This document shows, one piece after another, positions 62,823 through 64,000 of a stretch of DNA of 64,000 bases (position 1 is its first letter; each line of letters opens with the position of its first letter). The notes under the pieces are model-generated. The model saw only the letters and a program-made list of their open reading frames with translations. It was not told the DNA's origin and made no database searches. This stretch comes from Bradysia coprophila (Eukaryota; Arthropoda; Insecta; Diptera; Sciaridae). A program made the position numbers and the translations under genes. The stretch lies in the NCBI RefSeq assembly GCF_014529535.1, contig NW_023503334.1, forward strand, positions 744,001 to 808,000, given 5' to 3'.

Positions 62823-64000
62823 AGAGACGTTTCACAATAATCTTTCATCATAGAAATATTAATTATGGCCTTATCTACATCAGTAGCAAGTTGAACGAAA
62901 TCCTAGATTGTATCATTCACAGTCGTAGCAAAGAAACTACATTCCTGGGCATAATTCATATGACTCGTAGATTTTAGTTGCGTGGCTCTACTTTACAGTT
63001 TACCATTACTCAGTAACTCAATGTTATAATTCTTCGTCTTCTTTCAAATACTATGATATCCGGAATCCGCTTCAAACGGATCTTTTTTTTACTGAATAGG
63101 CATAACACATGGGTAAGATAGTTACCCTAATCAATCAGAAGACAGACATGAATCACAAAAACCAAATTAAAATGGAGAAGGTAACCATTTTTGTTTTTGT
63201 TTTTGCAATACTAAGTGGTTTAGTGTACCGGAATTCGTCATGATAACTCAAGCAAGTGTGTTGAGTAATAATTGTGAGGTTAAATACTTATCTAGATACA
63301 GAAAATGAATGCTATTAATGATGGCAATCTCCTGCTTTGCTAAGGTTCAAAGTCGCTTTTAAAAATGGTGATTTATTCATGTAAAAATTTAATTAATCTT
63401 TATGCATTCTCTAGAGGTTTTTATTGGTTCAAAGAGTGAAGCATTATAAATTGATCCCGGAGGCGGAGGCTAGAAAATATTGAACTAAGCAATATAAAAA
63501 TGAATAATGAAGGTGTTGTGAAAATTATTCGGTTCCATACCATAAACTAGTAATCCTTGTAAAAGCTACACGCTGCAACTATGAGATGGAATCCGTTACA
63601 AATTCTGTATTTAGCCTTTCTCTTTATTTTGAAGACATACCGAAATTGTCTTAGCACAAATTCATATGCCTATAGTCTAGCAGCCTTTTCAATTTGGACG
63701 CGGCGCAGTTTTCAATCGATTTAATTGACTTGCAAAAAATCGACGACGGTCCGCTTTTCAATTTTTTCTTCCTTTTACTCGCTTGTCATAAACAACTGTT
63801 TCACAACAAGTCACGCAAGCACACCCTACATTTCTGTCCGTTATTCAAGCTTTATTCTTCCTGCTTTTTGTGGAAAAGATTTTATTTATATCAGCAGCTA
63901 ACTGGCAATAAAGTGATGAAACTACAATAAAAAAGAAACATGAACAAACATGAGAGAACACAAAGAACAACCGAAAAGAATAAATAAATAAATAATGATT
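62823..64000. other. AT-rich end of window
   Basis: No supported gene, apart from a speculative small secreted frame at 63581-63724. That frame (MRWNPLQILYLAFLFILKTY ...) looks like a signal peptide, has a TATAAAA about 90 bases upstream (63490) and is followed by AATAAA at 63907. It runs only 47 residues, and no clear splice continues it. Confidence 0.35.

Overview
This is a eukaryotic, AT-rich, intron-containing window, almost certainly from an insect and most likely a fly. Codons are standard, most introns are short (about 70-100 bases, GT-AG), TATA/initiator promoters are arthropod-like, and the PP2A-B56, Sec15 and Vti1b proteins look dipteran. A GH32 fructosidase is absent from Drosophila but, as I recall it, is reported from gall midges and relatives, so a lower dipteran (sciarid or cecidomyiid-like) is my inference, not a proven assignment.

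Layout. 2.4-10.6 kb (minus): a four-exon LysM-domain gene (LYSMD1-like). Its 4.8 kb first intron holds a complete, oppositely oriented four-exon gene for a secreted DM9/DUF3421 protein. 15.9-20.0 kb: Vti1b (SNARE, minus) and Sec15 (exocyst, plus) lie head to head across about 330 bases. 20.4-22.05 kb (plus): a GH32 beta-fructofuranosidase with one small intron, a signal peptide and its own TATA box, probably acquired by horizontal transfer. 32.8-36.1 kb (minus): a seven-exon PP2A B56 regulatory subunit (widerborst-like) with a possible small nested gene in its last intron. 55.0-60.6 kb (minus, 5' end outside the mapped part): eight exons of a large membrane-anchored mosaic of thyroglobulin type-1, antistasin-like, WAP and Kunitz modules.

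The long stretches between (0-2.4, 10.6-15.9, 22.1-32.8, 36.2-55.0 and 60.7-64 kb) are AT-rich and gene-poor. They hold many inverted-repeat (foldback/MITE-like) elements. Several have readable ends and target duplications: a 371-base hAT-like element with an 8-base duplication at 37.2 kb, a TTAA-flanked foldback element at 52.2-53.4 kb, and one element nested in another at 61.7-62.8 kb. A diverged tRNA-derived SINE may lie at 33.2 kb.

Functionally there is no operon-like system. Sec15 and Vti1b both serve membrane traffic and may share a bidirectional promoter. The GH32, DM9 and protease-inhibitor-like genes all encode secreted or surface products and are the most lineage-specific content. 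Exon boundaries were read by eye from splice consensus, reading phase and remembered family sequence; nothing was run against a database.
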